Numbered from the stretch's first letter, positions 23,321 through 35,713 are shown. The stretch is DNA of 64,000 bases from Anniella stebbinsi (GCA_029215795.1 JARDYH010000006.1:28287501-28351500), one strand, 5' to 3'. Program-made: numbers and translations. The notes: a model not told the origin generated them from the letters alone.

Positions 23321-25249
23321 CACGAACAAGAAGTCTGGTCAGATTAAGATTACCTTATAGACCAGTTTGTAGCACAATGACCATGTGTTATAAAAGCCAA
23401 CATCTATTTAACAACTTGTTATGGATCAACTTTCTTTAGTAGATTCCACTTTTGTGCCATTCAGCTCTATCACCCACACAGCTTTTTTTTTAAAAAAAAA
23501 ACTGAGCTGTCTTGAGTGACCGAATTTCATTCTGGCAGATTTTTGGCAGAAAGTGCCCAAGAACAAAAATTTGGCTGATATGCACAGGAAATTAGAACAC
23601 TTTATTCTGCAGATGCCATCAGGGACTTTCCAGACGATGCATTCTTCACCATTATCCTTTAGTCTTCTCCCCACACCCCCGTCTTTTCTGTCTGTCTGGT
23701 TTTATACACATATGGGCAAAAATGTCTCTTTGAAAAAGACATAAGATATGTAAGTTTGGGGTGGGGTGGGGGTGGGGGAGGAAATCCAGAGTATGTGTGC
23801 AGAAGGCTTCTCCTACATTTTAGTCCTATCCTCCTGATGACACTTGTGTTATCAACCCAGATTCTAATATGCACATGTTCTCTTTTAGGTGGTCAGGGGA
23901 CTTCTGGTTTCCACATAAAAATCCCTTTTGGACAGCATCAAGAATGATGCAGGGACAATATAGTATATTTGAGAATTACTTTATCTGTATTGATCCTACA
24001 GAAAATGTTTTGGCCCAGACTCCTACCCAACTGGTAAATGTTCTGTTTCATGAACCTTCAACAGTGATTTACTTGCTGTAATAAAGTCTGAAAGGTATAT
24101 GTTTCCTGCATTTATGGGGAGGGGGTGTTGTCATATAATATATAGGTGAAAATTAGAGGCCATTTCATTTCATAGCTACAAATATGTCCAGGTGATTTAT
24201 GGTATCTACGGGACCCAACTTTTTATTATTTTATATTTTTCAATCTAGTAAATTCACAAGTAAAACAAATGAGTACAGTCAAAAGTCAACAGCCCTGAGC
24301 TTTAAAAATAAAACAAACACTTTATTAAATAAAACGTGCGCTGAATACATTCCTGATCATTATGGTGTCTTTTTTGATGTGGCTTGGAATAGGAGCACCA
24401 TTATACCAGTACATAGTTTGAAGTGAGGTTGTATATTTCAACTCCTATGTTCTCTCACCAAATGCAGAGTCTTTGAAGATGTAGTTAAGTGGTCTCACTA
24501 TACTCAATATATCATGGGCTTTCCTGCCATGTTAAGAAGTTTTAATCGGATCAGGAGCACAAGAGGCTCAGGACTGGATGAAATTTACTTTGGGTAATTC
24601 TGTGGTGTTGAAGGAATTGATGACACTATGAACTTTGCCCCTGGCAAAAGCATCTATTGTGGAGGTGGAAGAGCCAAAGAGCCAACCCATAATTAACAAC
24701 ACTGAGTGAAGGAATCAAAATTAATGGATCAGTAAGTCATGGCTACCTTAAGTCCAATTGATTTCAATGGGTCTACTCTAAGCAGGGCAGGATCTTAAAT
24801 CATCTGATGCTAGTTTTTCCCATGGTTTGAGACCCTTGCTTCCTAGAATAGCAACTGATCATCATCCTAAATAGGAAGTCTTTTGACAATGTCACAAACA
24901 TGTGTTGATGAGCCTCTTCTCTGGCTTTGCCCAGGAGCCCTCCCACATCTCTTCAAAAAGTCTCTGCTATTTTATAAAACCACCTCAGAATCCACATTTT
25001 AACACAATAACTTAGACCTCAACAACTTAGATGGATTGTACAGTCTCCTTACAAAATGCTTCATAACTTGAGAGGTTGCTACACTTCTTTTATGCAAATT
25101 CATATCCTCTTTTTTAATTATGCATAAGTGGCCGCCCCAAGAGCTGCTGTATAGAGAAGTCTATACATGCAGAGATTATACATACGGCGTGGCCTGACGC
25201 ATGTACCTGCTGTTGTGCTAAGGAAGGCCTCCACTGCAGTGTCTTTATT
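23321..25249. other. Unassigned AT-rich DNA
   Basis: No gene is supported. A T9/A10 run lies at 23483-23501 and a G-rich tract at 23757-23780. Confidence 0.35.
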
Positions 25250-25386
25250 GCAGGTTCGGGCAACTTGTGGTCCCCCCGGTGTTTTGACCTAAAATTCCCA
25301 TCAGCCCTAGGTAACATAGCCAATGGTGAGGGATGATGAGAGTTGTAGACCAAAACATCTGGGGAGCCACAAGTTTCCCACCTCAC
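25250..25386. mobile_element. Palindromic MITE remnant
   Basis: The left arm (GGGCAACTTGTGGTCCCCCC) and right arm (CTGGGGAGCCACAAGTTTCC) are inverted copies around TTCCCATCAGCCCTAGGTAA. It is an old non-autonomous DNA element. Confidence 0.55.
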
Positions 25387-26152
25387 CCTAGAGTGTCCCT
25401 GAAGGGTGCAGAAAGGGATTCACAGACACAATACCTCCTATGTAAAAACAAAACAGAACAATGGTACCAATCTTTCTTTAAAACCTGACCATCCCACTCT
25501 CTTGGAGGACCCCTAACATAGCCTGCTGCTCTCAAGTGTGGTGGAGGATGGTGCCAGTGTTGAAGAAAGAAGCCAATCCAGTTGGCTTCTGTTTATGGAA
25601 TGGAAGGGTGCCATCTTGTCCTTTGCCTCAGACAGCAAAATGCCCTGGGCCCATCTTGGGCAGGAGAGACTGTGGCAGAGAAGTAACAATGGGGAGACAG
25701 CACCCAGCATTTTTCCCATTCAATATTTCCCTACTCCAGATCACCCCTCTTTACATTGTCCCACATGTTTTAAATCCTGGAAAATACCAGCAGCAGGTGT
25801 AGGGTATCTTTCATCCTCCCTTCCCTACCCTAACCCCAGCCTCACTGATAAACTGGGCAAATGCTTTGTATATGTCCAATGTACAACTGAAACGTGGCCT
25901 CTTTTGTAATACTGGTAAATGTTCCAGAGCCATGTGCTTTCATTTGACTTTGAATTCCTAACTAAGGTCCTCCTCTCATTGGGACCATGCACCGCAGCAG
26001 CATTCAGAGTGAACAGATGTGTAATGTTGAGGGAAGGTGTGCAGACCATGATGGGGTGGTGTGCATTTATTGTGCAGAAATGGTAATTTTTGTGGAACTT
26101 CGAAGTAGCTCCTATTTTTGTTTCAATTTCAGTTTCAAGCTTGTTACTTGTC
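25387..26152. other. Unassigned DNA
   Basis: No gene is supported; the 123-codon frame at 25538-25909 has no recognisable domain. Confidence 0.35.
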
Positions 26153-26155
26153 TTT

Positions 26156-26272
26156 GAGCCTATCTACACTACTGCTTTAAAACGGTTTATAAGTTTTAAA
26201 CCGGTTAATAGCCATTATTAACTGGTTTAAAACTGTTATAAACCATTTTAAAGCAGTAGTGTAGATAGGCTC
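26156..26272. mobile_element. 117-bp near-perfect hairpin MITE (Harbinger-like)
   Basis: It begins GAGCCTATCTACACTACTGC and ends with its exact inverse, flanked by TTT on both sides. The two arms (CTTTAAAACGGTTTATAA and inverse) cover almost the whole element. Related elements: 58121-58708, 60699-60829 and 63264-63394. Confidence 0.78.
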
Positions 26273-26462
26273 TTTATTAGCCAAGTTACAGTGTAATCAG
26301 ATACTTTCAGCTTAGAGGAAGCTGACCGACTGGGATTCATGATCACTCTGTGCTATACTAGTGCCCTAAAAATGGACAGTGGTGCAGCCAGCCACTCCAC
26401 AGGAGTCTGAAATGGCCACCCAAGGAGTGGCAGGCAATGAGAGCCTCAGAAGCAAATTTTGT

Positions 26463-27309
26463 TTTATTTATTTATTTATTTATTTATTTATTACATTTGT
26501 ATACCGCCCCATAGCCGAAGCTCTCTGGGCGGTTTACATAGGATTAAAAACAATTAAAAACAATATACAAAAATTAAAACAGCAAAAACATACAACATAC
26601 ACACAATCTGTACATTTAAAAACCACTTCAACACTTCAAAAAACTACAAAATCAAAACAAAACAAACCCAGGCTCCTCAGATATTGCCAAATGCCTAAGA
26701 GAAGAGGAAAGTCTTGACCTGGCGCCGAAAAGATAACAATGTTGGCGCCAGGCGGGCCTCGTCGGGGAGATCGTTCCACAATTGGGGAGCCACCACAGAG
26801 AAGGCCCTCTCTCTTGTTGCCGACCTCCGAGCTTCCCTCAGAGGAGGCACTCGGAGGAGGGCCTTAGATGTTGAACGTAGTGTTCGGGTAGGTTCATGTC
26901 GGGAAAGGCGTTCCATCAGGTATTGTGGTCCCAAGCCGTGTAAGGCTTTATAGGTTAAAACCAGCACCTTGAACCGGGCTCAGAAACATACAGGCAGCCA
27001 ATGCAAGCGGGCCAGAGTAGGTCTTATATGTTCGAACCTACTGGTTCCAGTTATCAATCTGGCCGCTGCATTTTGCACAAGCTGCAGTTTCCGAACCACC
27101 TTCAAAGGCAGCCCCACGTAGAGTGCATTGCAGTAATCTAACTTGGAGGTTACCAGAGCATGGACAACTGAAGCCAGGTTATCCCTGTCCAGATAGGGAC
27201 ATAGCTGGGCCACCAACCGAAGTTGGTAGAAGGCACTCCATGCCACTGAGGCCACCTGCGCCTCAAGTGACAGAGATGGTTCTGGGAGAACCCCCAAGCT
27301 TGCAGACAT
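26463..27309 (-). mobile_element. 5'-truncated CR1/L3-like LINE, 3' part
   Basis: On the minus strand, 27309-26980 encodes the RT C-terminal region (SLSLEAQVASVA, LDYCNALYVGLPL, KLQLVQNAAARLITGT) and 26967-26695 continues in another frame (YKALHGLGPQYL, LWNDLPDEARL). The 3' end carries the GCTCTCTGGGCGG/CCGCCCCATAGCC motif and an (AAAT)n tail at 26463-26492. It is dead by frameshift. The copy at 45370-46141 is the same family. Confidence 0.85.
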
Positions 27310-27499
27310 GGTGGTGCTATGATTTAAGTAGGTTTATAATGCAATGTGGCATATGCTCAGATTTTGTTTTTGTTTTCAATTCAAGGTTGGCAAACAGTTT
27401 TATTGTTGTCATTCTCACATACCCTGAACGTAGAAGCCATTGTCTTTGGATCATCTTAGATTGTCTTTGACTGTCTACAAATTGTTTTAGATATATGTT

Positions 27500-27652
27500 G
27501 TCCGTGTGCATGCCATTTGTTTATATGTTTCATATAAATGGTTTTGCACTTTGTATAATATGTTTTGAATGTTTTTTATTATTATTATTTTTGTGAATCA
27601 CCCAGAGCTTTGGCTATGGGATGGTATAGAAATATAATAAAAGAAATGAATT
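27500..27652 (+). mobile_element. LINE 3' end remnant
   Basis: TTTGTGAATCACCCAGAGCT followed by TTGGCTATGGGATGGTATAG is a diverged form of the LINE 3' terminal motif at 26500 and 46080. The 5' limit is unclear and may reach about 27330. Confidence 0.6.
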
Positions 27653-28097
27653 GGAAAGCATGGAATAGTGGTTGTAGGGGAAGAAGAGAAATGTTAGAAA
27701 TGTTAGCTGGGTGCTTCACTATTGAAGTAATACATGTGGCCATCTAAAGAAAACCTCCCCTCCTCCCATAAAAACTTTACCCAGCTCCACCACTGGAAAT
27801 AATAAATGATTACAATGGTTAACGATGACACTATTCATTGCAATTATGCAGTTTTATACATCGATGTGTCATAGCTGGCCCACGACACTTTGCTGCCTGA
27901 GGTGACCAACATCAGCATCAACACACACACCCCACACATGCACCCTACACACACACCACTCCACATACAAAAGCTTCCCAGATTGGAAGTTTACCACCTC
28001 TCCCTGCCTGCCTGCCTGCCTGCCCTCCACCCCCAAGCATCTGCTGCCTAAAGTTAGGGCCATCCCTGAACTGTGTCATGTTTTACCGGATAATGGC
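27653..28097. other. Unassigned DNA
   Basis: No gene is supported. Short CA-rich tracts lie near 27922-27960 and TGCC repeats near 28005-28023. Confidence 0.35.
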
Positions 28098-28100
28098 TTA

Positions 28101-28648
28101 GGCCCTTTCCACACCAGGTGTTTTGCCTGGGATTACCCCTGGGTGCTCCCTGTGAGTCCAAATGACACACAGGGAGTCCCGGGAGAGGGGGTTTGGCCAT
28201 GGGATTTTCCAAGTTTAAGGGAAACCTGAAAAATCCCAATTCTTCTGCAGTCTCTGGACCTTCCCGGGACTGCGATGTGCCTGCCCGTCCGAGGTGCAGC
28301 CACGCTTACTTGCAAGTAAGCACAGCTGCAAAATGGGCATGGAGCTGCACCACGTGGCTCCGTGCCCATCAGGGGAGGGGGTGGCACCAGTTTTACCACC
28401 CCCAGGAAGGCAAGGAGGGGGGTTGGTACCCAAAAAAATGGCGGCTGCGAATTGCAATGGCCCAGGAGCAGCCTGGGCCATTATTTATTTATTTATTTAT
28501 TTTATTCCATTTATATACCGCCCCATAGCCAAAGCTCTCTGGGCGGTTTGCGCCTGCTGATGTATATTGAGAGCACCAATTCTGGAAGCGGCTACTTCCA
28601 GGATAGCCCATGCTGTGCCCGTTACACCCCTCTGGTGTAGAAAGGGCC
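28101..28648. mobile_element. PIF/Harbinger-type MITE with LINE tail inside
   Basis: The ends GGCCCTTTCCACACC and GGTGTAGAAAGGGCC are inverses, with TTA on both sides (28098-28100, 28649-28651). Inside is an inverted GCTTACTTGCAAGTAAGC stretch and a minus-strand LINE 3' fragment at 28481-28549. Confidence 0.8.
28481..28549 (-). mobile_element. LINE 3' tail fragment nested in a MITE
   Basis: The AAAT-type tail and the CCGCCCCATAGCCAAAGCTC motif match the 3' end of the LINE at 26463-27309. Confidence 0.75.
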
Positions 28649-28651
28649 TTA

Positions 28652-30000
28652 ATAACAGGGAGGGGAAGGGAAAGCTAGTGCACCCATTTAAAAATCTGGT
28701 CTTACTTACTGAGGGTGCCTCTACTTGAGAGGTTTAAAGCTCTTTCAAGTCTCATTAAAAATTTACCTCTACAAGAGCGGGGTGCAAATCGGGGGTAGAA
28801 GCATGTTTTCTCTCCGATTATGCGCATTATCGAATGCACGTTAAATAGTGAGTTTTCCTGCTCCGCGGCCATTAAAGCACATTTTGACCATGTAAACAAG
28901 CGATTCTCCGCATTTCAGCCACTTTAAAGCGCGTTTCAAACAACTAGTAGGGCTACCAGTTATGCACTTAACCGCCTCCCACATACAGTCATTATCGTAA
29001 CAGTAATTGCGAGAAAATGTGCATAATCGGAGAACCAGGCATCAAACCTAATTTTTGTAGAGGGGGTCAGAATTGTATGATGTTTGAAGCCCTTCTTCTG
29101 TGAGTCCTCAATGTTTGAAGGTATCATGAAGTCAAGATTGTTTACTACGAGGTTTAGAGAGCAGGAATGGCTAAAACATAGGAGGGGTGAATGACATTTT
29201 TTTAATACACATCTAGGGAACCAATTCAAACATGTGCAGGCAACATGAAAATAAATAATGGATAGTCTTAAACACTGCTGTAAAAGATGCACTGTCTCGG
29301 GTGCTTTGGTGGTTGTGCGTCATTCAGACTTATCTTGAGGCTGTTTAAACTTATTTGCTGCCCAAATATCCTCTAGAAACCATTAGTCTGTTTTAAATGT
29401 AAAGCCACTAAATTCTTTCCTAATGACAAAGTCATTCAAACGGATAGTTTCAAAGACTTGTAACTAATCTTGTGCCATATATAGTTTATATAGAAACTAG
29501 ACTTGAATTGTGCCTTCCTTAAATATACCTTAAGGAAGGTCTCAGCACCAAAGAAGAGGTGGGGGGGGGGGGGAGCATGAAAATCTGGTCTCATTTTTAA
29601 ACAGTTGATCTTGTCGCATGCTGATCAGGACATCCACAGTGAAACTGCCACCCCTTTTGCTAGTTATCATTCCATTTTCAGTTGTTTTGTCAAGAAGGTG
29701 GTGCAATGTCAATGAACTAGGATAGATAGAGGTAGCCCACTGGTGGTCCACAGGCAGTTTTCAGACTGGAAGATGATTTTGTCCAATGCCCCACCCACTC
29801 CCAAGCCTACCTGGACTGTTCTACCTTATTACAAGGTTGGCTCCAGATCTCCACTGGATCAACTGTGCTGGTAGAAGTGGATGTTCCCACCTCCTCCTTC
29901 CCACAGCAACCTCTCCAGCTCCCTGAAAAAGCTACACCAGGAGTCAGAAGACCTTGCTGAATGGGATGAGCTGTGGTGGGGTAGAATCCCCAAAAATCAG
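28652..30000. other. Unassigned DNA
   Basis: No gene is supported. A G run lies at 29561-29572. Confidence 0.35.
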
Positions 30001-30121
30001 GCTGTTTTAGGATTTTTTATGCAGTTTTAATAATATGTGTTATCTTTTAATCAGTTTTATGTATTTTATCATGTTGTTGTTCCCCGCCTCGATCCAGACG
30101 GAGAGGCGGGTAAGAAATAAA

Positions 30122-30165
<44 letters not shown>
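30001..30165 (+). mobile_element. LINE 3' end with (TTA)n tail
   Basis: TTGTTCCCCGCCTCGATCCA followed by GACGGAGAGGCGGGTAAGAA is the 3' hairpin motif of the LINE family at 21643-23320. A pure TTA microsatellite follows at 30126-30165. No coding part is present. Confidence 0.75.
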
Positions 30166-30166
<1 letters not shown>

Positions 30167-31343
30167 TCACAGAAGGCAAATCCTATATCCACCCCCAAAA
30201 TCTGTTTCTACACACAGTTACCACTTTATATAAACTTGCCCTGAATAACTAGGTGCTACAGCATACAGCCCTCTGTAAAGTTCTTCCTTCCTGGCATAGG
30301 ACAAAACACACACCATGAACAGAGAATTTATAGACATAATTGCATAATGCAGGATATAGCTATCTGGTAAAACAGTTGTGTACAACACTTATGAATCACT
30401 GCTTTTGATTAAGCAAATTTCCTCAACTTTATAATTACCATGGGAAATCTGAAAATGTATGGGCAGGACCCACCGGGTTGCATTTAATGGGCTCTATCCA
30501 TTGTTAGTTTAACTTAAGTCCCATTCATTTCAATGGGCCTGCTCTAAGTAGGATTAACAATAGATACAATCCACCGAAGATTTAGAAATCGCGTGAGTCT
30601 GTGTAAGGACTCAAGAGACAAGATGTCTGCGTGGGCACTGCCCTTCCACTCCTTCTAGTATATTTCTTGCCAACCCCTGTATGATTGCTCCTACTTGTTC
30701 CTTCCTTTCCACTACTGTCAGCTATTGCCAAAAATCAAACTTCCACAAATCCCAAAACCTTACAATTGGCGTATGTAGGATCATATTGTTTTGCTTGGAT
30801 ATGAGAATACTGCTGTTTAACACAAGCTACTGTTATGAGAATACCGTTTCCTTTTGTGTTTTGGCACAAAAAGCAGCGTAATGAAAGCTATTGCAAGGAA
30901 ACAGAATGCGACTATGAGAATGCGACTGCTGAAAGATACAGATCACAATCACAATTGCACTGCATGCTGACTTTGTCAAAAAGGTAGTAAAATCCAATAA
31001 ACTCTGAAGCATTTGAGGGGGGTGGTTATTTCTTGACCCTTGTAACCCAACATTCCAACCAAAATAAGTAATAATAGAAAATTTAAGTGGGAGTCCTGGT
31101 TGCCACATATCTGTTGGAAGCAACAGGTCACTCCCATTACTGAAATTATAATGTGGAAAGAATTTAAACATAGGTCTACTTGGGTGTCAGACACAACAAG
31201 GCAATGTGCTCTTGGATTCCTAGAATAAACTTGTGGGAACTGAACTCTGGAAACCAAAAATCCCAACATTGGCAGCTTTTTTAAAAAACCCACTATCATC
31301 TGAAGAAAATTATTCAGCCGGGACATCAGTTTCTTAACTTGAT
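30166..31343. other. Unassigned DNA
   Basis: No gene is supported. The 141-codon minus-strand frame at 30976-31401 has no recognisable domain. Confidence 0.35.
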
Positions 31344-31481
31344 CCTTCCCAAACCTGGTGCCCTCCAGATTTGTTTGGATTACAGTTCCCATAATCCTCA
31401 ATTAGCCTGACCATTGGGCATTCTGGCTGATGGAGGTTTTAGCCTTGACACAACTGGAGGGTACCAAGTTGGGTAAAGATG
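31344..31481. mobile_element. Palindromic MITE remnant (GGTGCCCTCCAGAT family)
   Basis: The left arm (TTCCCAAACCTGGTGCCCTC) and right arm (GAGGGTACCAAGTTGGG) are inverses around GATTACAGTTCCCATAATCC. It is the same family as 4590-4703. Confidence 0.65.
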
Positions 31482-34283
31482 CTCTATTTCATCCCATTTT
31501 AACGAGGTGCCTGATTCAAAATGGACAGCACAAAGCATTCTTCCCAATACATATTCTTCTCCATAATCAATAAAACACAATAATATATGTTTTATTTCAG
31601 GCCAATCCAAGGCTTTGTAAAATGCCTGTAAAGATGGTGTTTGGAAGGAAGAAGGAGAGTTGTTTAAGTTATCTTGCTTGCACCGAAATCAATCTAAATT
31701 TGTTCAGAAGCCAAATAAAACACAGTTGGCTAATGGGTTCACCTCAAACATAAAATCCTATAACAGCTCCAAGTTTATTAGTGCCCATTTGCTGAACAAA
31801 CCTTGGCAGTCAAGCGGATTTTCCATTGGCATTAGGGGAGTTAAAGAGACTATTTGGCAGGTCCAGCTTTCAGCTAACCTGAAGCTAATTCGGAGGCTTT
31901 ACTAATCTCTATGTCTGGATAGATCTTTGTTGAAAGTTCAACAGCTTCATTGAGAGGAGCTCAGGAGATATTGAAAGAGACATATGAGAGGGTAGACTGG
32001 TAGAAATGCAGCCATATTTTATGTCATAGATGCCAAGTTCTAGGCTCTGCACTGGGGAATAGTAATGGGCAGCCCCCCACCCCAATCCATTTTAGAATGA
32101 GGCCATTCAAATCAGATTAACTTGGAGGACGTCTGCTAGACGCCATAAATTAATCTAATTTAAAATGAGCCCCATTCTGAACTGGCAAGGTCTGTAAGCC
32201 CCATCACGTTCCCAATGAGGTCATTGGGAGCATAACAAGTGTCCAGAGACTGCCCTGCCACCCCTTTTTCCAAGCTTACCAAAGGCAACATGGGCAACAT
32301 GGAAGAACAGCAGAAATAACTGAGTGCCAGGTTGAGACTGCATCTTCAGCAGTGCCCAGGTATAGCAGGAAGCATGGGAGATGTAATTCCCATGCTTCAT
32401 GGCACAGGATCAGCATTAAGGGTATGCATAGTTGGCCACCTGCCAAGGTCTCACACACCAAAAGAGGCCCACTTAGAAGACTCACCTTAACTTGCTCCTC
32501 CTCTTCGTCACTTGAACCTACTTATTCATTTGCCTCTTGCTCAGGCCCATACATCAGTAGTAGTGAGAAGGAGGAGCAAAAAATGCCACTGCCTGCATGC
32601 TCAGGGAGGCCATGGGGAGGACTCAGAAGGAAGCAGAATTGATCAATTTGGTATTGGCACAGGCTTTGGAGGAGGTCTGGACCCAATGGTAAATTGATTT
32701 GGATGCATACCCAAGAAATCTGGTGGCCAGCGCCTTGCCCCTTCTTAGTGCTTTTATGAGTAGGAAAGGGGTCCCCTAGAGAAAACAGGCATCTCTCTCT
32801 AAGAATAAGGTACCCAACATTACCATTAGAGGCTCCAGCCAGAAAATGTTTCTCCTGATCAGAACAGGATTTTGAATGTTTTACTGTTTTATTAATGTAA
32901 GATTGGTGGAATACTTGATCTATTGCAGAAGTCCATGTATATCGCGTAAGAAAAGAATTATTGAGCTCCCATATGTGGTCAATGGGTTGCATTTGGCTCT
33001 GGGGGTCACAAATTTTGGAGGTGGTTTCATTTTCATTGCTATCAAAAAGAGAAACATGCATTTTTATGTTGTGTTTCTGATAGCCTGCTTGAAATCTTTG
33101 CCAACTCTACGTCACAGATGCAAAGAACTGATCCCAGACACCAGTGTAAGAAGTCCCAAAGGACACCATGAAATGAAATTTCTATGGCCAATGAGGTTTG
33201 TGTTAGACCATTGTGGTGCTGTCTCAGAGTCTGAAAAGAAAGGGAAAGGTGACCAGGCTGTGCTCATACAGTTTGACATCTCTGAATCCCATGGGGAAGA
33301 TAGACCAGATTGTTGGGATGTTCACGTTCCAGAGATCCTTCTAACTGGAAAGCCTTGTTTATTTTCTCCAAAGGAACAAACTGTTCTTCTTCTGCTCTGG
33401 CATAAATCTGACTTACAGCCTGATCATCAATATGAATCCTAAGATCCAAACACTGTTGAGTTGAGTTCAAGGGGACTTACTTCCCAGTAAATCTGTTTGG
33501 GATTGGCCTCATTCTAGTTAATGTGCTGACTGTTAACATTGTGCAATGCCCACTAGTTATTTCTTCCATCACTTTGAAACAAAAGAGAGAAATGTCATCA
33601 ATTGCCTCACAACATTGTAGTTGAGCATTCTAAAGAGTTTCTGGCATAACTAAACCTGTTTCACAGCAAAACATTTATATATATATAATCTTGGTCAAAT
33701 GATGTGCTGACTTTGCAATGGAAGCTCAAGGTGTTTGATAAGTGGCATAATCACAGTAGTTTTGAAGATACAAAAGGACCATATCTTGAGTACACATGTT
33801 CTCCTGGCTATTTAATGTACTCCCAGTACAGTTCAGAATGGTTCCTAATATCTTCCTAGCACTACTCTGTGACAAAGGGCAATTGGCTTGGTTCACATGG
33901 AATGCTAAACTATATTATGAAGATGAACTACAATGAACCTTTGGGTTTGTGTACTCCTCCCCTTCCCTCCTCTAGCGTGGTTACATTGAAAGCTTCCACT
34001 TCCAGTTGAGAGTAACCACAATTTAGCATATCTGACCCTAAACTGCACTTAATCTTAATTATATTCATGAAAGCAAGCCAGCTTCATAAACAATGGGTTG
34101 AAGTTGGCTTGTTTCCACTAGCCAAAGTTAAGACAAACTGAAGTTTGGCCAGGTTTTGATGTCACAGCAAGTTCTAGTTTGTCTAGAACACAAGCAAAAG
34201 CTTCCAAACCCATCCTTGTGGCTGCACCAGAAGAGGACTGAGAAAAGGGAAAATGTTCACTGCAGCTGATCCCCATAAAGGAG
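31482..34283. other. Unassigned DNA; overlapping long frames on both strands
   Basis: A 188-codon plus frame (32876-33442) and a 179-codon minus frame (32522-33061) lie here. Neither shows a domain, splice context or repeat-rich composition that I recognise, so I do not call a gene. An imperfect inverted stretch lies near 32090-32190. Confidence 0.3.
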
Positions 34284-34460
34284 AGGGCCATTCTTCAGTG
34301 GTAAAGCATTTGCTTTGCATGCAGAAGGTGCATCTCCAGGTAGGGCAGGAAAAGCTCTTGCCTGAAACCCTGGAGAGCCACTGCCAATCTGTGTCGACAA
34401 TACACGGCTAGATGGACCAATGGTCTGACTCTGTATAAGGGACCTTCCTATGCTCATATG
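34284..34460 (+). mobile_element. tRNA-derived SINE, internally deleted
   Basis: The head has an A-box-like stretch (TCTTCAGTGGTAAAGCATTT) and GCTTTGCATGCAGAAGG, then skips the B-box and resumes at CATCTCCAGGTAGGGCAGGA. The body ends CTCTGTATAAGGGACCTTCC. It is the same family as 48254-48545. Confidence 0.75.
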
Positions 34461-34865
34461 CGAAACCATGGTTTTCTATTACAGGCAAATGCAGCCATTG
34501 ATTTATCATGACAGGAATGAGCTTAGCCTCCCCCACCCCAGACTTGTGTGCACACAACTACTCATGTTGTCCAAACCAGACAAAACTGGTTAATTTTAAC
34601 TAGCCACCTTGAAACAAGCCACCTTCAAAGTGTGGATCAAGCCAACTCTGCCTCATGGTCCTCATGAATAATGTCCGCACTCCCTTGCTGCTCAGCTGAG
34701 CAACAGGAAACAACTGAGCAGCAAGGAAGACAGGCTGTGGCACAGGGGGACTCTACAGCCATCCTTCCTTTTCTGTGCCAATTGGCCGATCAGGACTGTG
34801 GCACAGCTGGGGTCAGGCTGCAGGTCCGGGGCCCTGGAGATCCAAGAGCCCCCAAATGACCCCAT

Positions 34866-35063
34866 GGGTTTGTTTTTGTTTTTGTAGCTTTTGGGGTTGT
34901 TGTAGTGGTTTTAAATGTATGTGTGTATTGTGTGTAGGTTGTATGTTTTTGCTGTTTTAATTTTTGTATATTGTTTTTAATTGTTTTAATCCCATGTAAA
35001 CCACCCAGAGAGCTTCGGCTATGGGGCGGTATACAAATGTAATAAATAAATAAATAAATAAAT
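34866..35063 (+). mobile_element. LINE 3' UTR and tail, 5'-truncated
   Basis: GGGTTTGTTTTTGTTTTTGTAGC begins the same 3' UTR found reversed at 26640-26690. The end is CACCCAGAGAGCTTCGGCTA, then TGGGGCGGTATACAAATG and (AAAT)n. Confidence 0.78.
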
Positions 35064-35204
35064 TTACCATGACAGCCCCAGGAAAGCAACTTGCCTGGGA
35101 GCCCTTGAAAGCTAGATGTACCCCTGGACCAGCAGGAGGAAACACCATGGACTTCATCAAATTAGGTAGTAAGCTGCAGCTTCTCCACCCCTGGATCAGA
35201 GTGA

Positions 35205-35713
35205 GGCCCTTTCCACACCATAGGGGTGTGGAGGGCTGGGAGCTGGAGAACCTAGAAGTAAGCACTTCTGGGTTCGGCGCAATGAAGCTGCACCACAATG
35301 CGACGGCCCAAGTTTCTCCCAGGCCATGGGAACTCACGTCCACCATTTTTTTTTGGTAATGAAGAAGAGCGCAGGAATGCTCCTGCAAAACAGGTTAGTT
35401 TAAAAAAAAAAAAAAAAAAAACCTCACGCGATCGCGCCCCCTCCACCCCGCCTCCTGATGGCCTTGGAGCCATGTGGTGCAGCTCCATGGCCATTGGTGC
35501 AGCTGCACTTACTCGCGAGTAAGCGAGGCTGCGCCCGGGATGGGCGGCCACACCAGCTGCCCATCTCGTTTCCCTCCCGAAAGCAGGGAACAAACCGGAT
35601 AATAGCGTTCCCTGAACTCCAGGGCAAATTTGTGGGATGCTCTGTGCGTCATGTGTACTCTCCGCGAGCAGGCAGGGGCAGCCCCGGGAAAAATGGCTGG
35701 TGCGGAAAGGGCC
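35205..35713. mobile_element. PIF/Harbinger-type MITE, 509 bp
   Basis: The ends GGCCCTTTCCACACC and GGTGCGGAAAGGGCC are near inverses. TGA flanks both sides (35202-35204, 35714-35716). The interior contains an A run of about 19 at 35402-35422 and an inverted GCACTTACTCGCGAGTAAGC palindrome. Confidence 0.8.

Noticed and set aside
34284..34330. Candidate tRNA gene (TCAGTGGTAAAGCATTTGCTTTGCATGCAG region)
   Set aside because: The B-box half is missing and the sequence continues into a SINE body with the same 3' end as the copy at 48254-48545.
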